Made by a program: the position numbers and the translations under genes
Part shown: in pieces, positions 63,401 through 64,000 of the stretch
Layout: the number at the start of each line of letters is the position of its first letter
How positions within the stretch are numbered: position 1 is the stretch's first letter
The notes under the pieces: generated by a model
Database searches by the model: none
What the model saw: only the letters and a program-made list of their open reading frames with translations
What the model was told of the DNA's origin: nothing
Origin: Elysia chlorotica
Lineage: Eukaryota; Mollusca; Gastropoda; Plakobranchidae
DNA length: 64,000 bases
Direction: 5' to 3'
Assembly: GCA_003991915.1 (NCBI GenBank)
Contig: RQTK01000780.1
Span: 114,208 to 178,207 of the forward strand

Positions 63401-63999
63401 AGCGAATGGATTGAATGGGCTAGATTTGACACTTACCTGAATGTGCTTGATTCTTAAAAAATCTTATAGAAATGGTAAAATTAAGCGAATGGACTAAATG
63501 GGCTAGATTTGACACTTACCTGACTGTGCTTGATTCTTAAAATATCTGATAGAAATGGTAAAATTAAGCGAATGGACTAAATGGGCTAGATTTGACACTT
63601 ACCTGACTGTGCTTGATTCTTAAAATATCTGATAGAAATGGTAAAATTAAGCGAATGGACTAAATGGGCTAGATTTGACACTTACCTGACTGTGTTTGAT
63701 TCTTAATAAATCTTATAGAAATGGTAAAATTAAGCGAATGGACTGAATGGGCTAGATTTGACACTTACCTGACTGTGTTTGTTTCTTAATAAATCTTATA
63801 GAAATGGTAAAATTAAGCGAATGGACTGAATGGGCTAGAGTTGACACTTGCCTGCCTGAGGACCCGTGGTGATGCAGCACTCGCACCGGGAACACTCGGA
63901 CACGTTTCCGCGGCCGATGCTCGTGAAAGCGGCCAGCTGGAAGGTGTAGCGCTGGTTCTCCAGCAAGTTGCTCACGTAAAACTGACGTTCCTGACCAGG
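54438..63999 (-). CDS. sdk: Sidekick, 3' end of gene: FN3 repeats, transmembrane segment and cytoplasmic tail
   Basis: Minus-strand exons, phases all compatible: 63999-63852 (FN3 end, FYVSNLLENQRYTFQLAAF), 62179-62033 and 60993-60817 (last FN3; LKPSTDYQFRVRAVNAQGIS), 60622-60503 (transmembrane, EWWFLVIVALTGVIIITLLC), one of two copies of a cytoplasmic exon (59080-58921 or 58729-58570), 55610-55451 (RSPPRPSPASVTYSED) and 54875-54438. The protein ends AGFSSFV. GFSSFV is the known sidekick C-terminus that binds MAGI-type PDZ proteins, which makes the identification firm. Sidekick is a single-pass Ig/FN3 homophilic adhesion protein at synapses and cell vertices; the Ig domains and most FN3 domains lie beyond the window. 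The 63852 exon uses a GC donor (cag/GCAAGT). Introns hold a piggyBac relic, SINEs and three minisatellites or duplications. Confidence 0.92.
54884..55155. repeat. 37-bp minisatellite abutting the last sidekick acceptor
   Basis: About seven copies of ataggcaactagacaggcac plus aggataaaatgttagcc. On the minus strand each unit contains cattttatcctgtgtttgtctag; the true acceptor at 54876 reads cattttaccctgtgttttcag, so the splice site is the last, diverged unit. Confidence 0.93.
55649..55700 (-). mobile_element. SINE fragment (tatatagtgctgg family)
   Basis: Reads on + as gtgtccaatgtcagcactat, ataggctttattgtggacaa; about 50 bases, 40 bases upstream of a sidekick exon in the intron. Confidence 0.6.
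55930..57229 (-). mobile_element. piggyBac transposase remnant in a sidekick intron
   Basis: The minus strand carries, in order: an acidic N-terminal region with a duplicated 17-residue unit (SADLDSDLELHSNDD), then RDRFKQISRYLHLADSD (near 56580-56620), then AASIDKAMVSFQGRLHFKQY (56390-56450; the DE.M.PFKGR.S.KQY block with the catalytic Asp position), KPNPWGVKVWCCCDPTNGYM, and GDCHFREVGHIVACYW (about 56040-56090). These match piggyBac (DDE_Tnp_1_7) transposases. The three parts lie in different frames, so it is broken, and the last part of the protein is not found. I could not identify terminal repeats with confidence. It lies antisense to nothing: its strand is the same as sidekick. Confidence 0.85.
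57230..58365. other. Sidekick intron sequence
   Basis: Contains a 64-bp direct repeat (57494-57557 and 57666-57730). Otherwise AT-rich with no gene supported. Confidence 0.5.
57494..57730. repeat. 64-bp direct repeat, 172 bp apart
   Basis: cattctcttctttattccac, ccagacattgcac(c/t)agtag(a/g), ccatgagctagtcctagtat occurs twice. Might be ends of an unknown element. Confidence 0.85.
58370..58505 (+). mobile_element. SINE fragment (tatatagtgctgg family)
   Basis: On +: tgagacccgtctacaatata, gcctatacagcgcttgcact, ggacgcaaaacaaaaaaac; the 3' part of the family with an A-rich end. Confidence 0.6.
58570..58729 (-). CDS. sdk: Sidekick duplicated cytoplasmic exon, downstream copy
   Basis: 160 bases, acceptor gattgcag/aggag, donor gccag/gtagga. 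Reads KEMKRSTTATTVMSTPEPQD ... RNGKIHNNIYAR when joined to the transmembrane exon. Protein sequence is identical to the upstream copy; the only visible exon change is one silent base (ggaagcc against ggaatcc on +). Start phase 1, end phase 2, so using both copies shifts the frame and soon gives a stop. Confidence 0.88.
58921..59080 (-). CDS. sdk: Sidekick duplicated cytoplasmic exon, upstream copy
   Basis: Same 160-base exon with the same splice sites, 351 bases nearer the transmembrane exon. Either copy alone keeps the frame into RSPPRPSP. Which copy is used cannot be told from sequence. Confidence 0.88.
59266..60502. other. Sidekick intron
   Basis: A G-run at 59418-59431 and a short duplication (attggcgtcacttgagactgacaaaa-like) near 59915 and 59970. 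No other gene. Confidence 0.5.
60994..62032 (-). other. Sidekick intron
   Basis: AT-rich; nothing recognised. Confidence 0.5.
62330..62625 (-). mobile_element. SINE copies, one partial and one with tRNA-like head
   Basis: 62450-62625 read on + as gcctgacaattttacatgca ... gtcacattatactgacaccgacccaacaag ... gggcttgaaccc; the minus strand gives GGGTTCAAGCCC (B box). 62330-62430 is a second, partial copy (cacatatactgacaccagcc). Confidence 0.62.
62663..62755. repeat. Perfect 30-bp hairpin with a loop copied from 62230
   Basis: Arms cacaataatattaattttg + (ta)n and (at)n + caaaattaatattattgtg are reverse complements. The loop ggctggctggttcattcggt + ttctcaaca also occurs at about 62229-62262. Confidence 0.9.
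63095..63848. repeat. 83-bp minisatellite starting at a sidekick donor site, about 9 units
   Basis: Units recur at 63179, 63262, 63345, 63428, 63511, 63594, 63677, 63760 and 63843. Seven units carry, on the minus strand, a perfect donor CAG/GTAAGT; the unit at the exon border carries CAG/GCAAGT. Confidence 0.96.
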
Positions 64000-64000
64000 G

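Overview
The window looks like nuclear DNA of a heterobranch gastropod mollusc. It is AT-rich, intron-rich and repeat-rich, and carries two fibrinogen-related protein genes (FREPs: Ig-like region, coiled coil, fibrinogen domain), an immune family known mainly from snails and sea slugs. No feature fixes the species.

Left part (1-16150, + strand): the 3' half of a cytoplasmic intermediate-filament (IF) gene. One exon carries the end of the rod with the family's C-terminal signature. It is followed by two alternative terminal exons that join it in the same phase: a giant single exon coding about 2127 residues of acidic, repeat-built tail (2161-8542), and a short exon coding a 56-residue tail (13392-13560). 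This recalls squid neurofilaments, where one gene makes short- and long-tailed subunits by alternative splicing.

Middle-left (17190-28500): four phase-compatible minus-strand exons of a TPR protein (17743-21186) whose remaining exons I cannot find. They sit among LINE fragments, a DIRS-type retroelement fossil, SINE copies, a foldback and simple repeats.

Centre (28560-45420): an inverted pair of two-exon FREP genes, + (29743-33817) and - (45115-40800), pointing at each other across about 7 kb. Promoter, signal peptide, Ig-like region and the first part of the fibrinogen domain are almost identical. The middle coiled-coil region and the end of the fibrinogen domain differ strongly, with sharp borders. 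A 63-bp satellite lies upstream of the + gene and a 47-bp one in the intron of the - gene.

Right part (54438-64000, - strand): the 3' end of sidekick, a homophilic Ig/FN3 synaptic adhesion protein, recognised by FN3 domains, the transmembrane exon, the NIYARSPPRPSP region and the C-terminal GFSSFV PDZ ligand. One cytoplasmic exon is duplicated in tandem with identical protein sequence, and using both copies would shift the frame. A broken piggyBac transposase lies in the next intron.

A pattern that recurs in unrelated genes: three minisatellites begin exactly at a splice site (IF rod donor, a sidekick GC donor, the last sidekick acceptor), so each repeat unit carries a copy of the splice motif. 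This and the giant IF tail are the most interesting items here.
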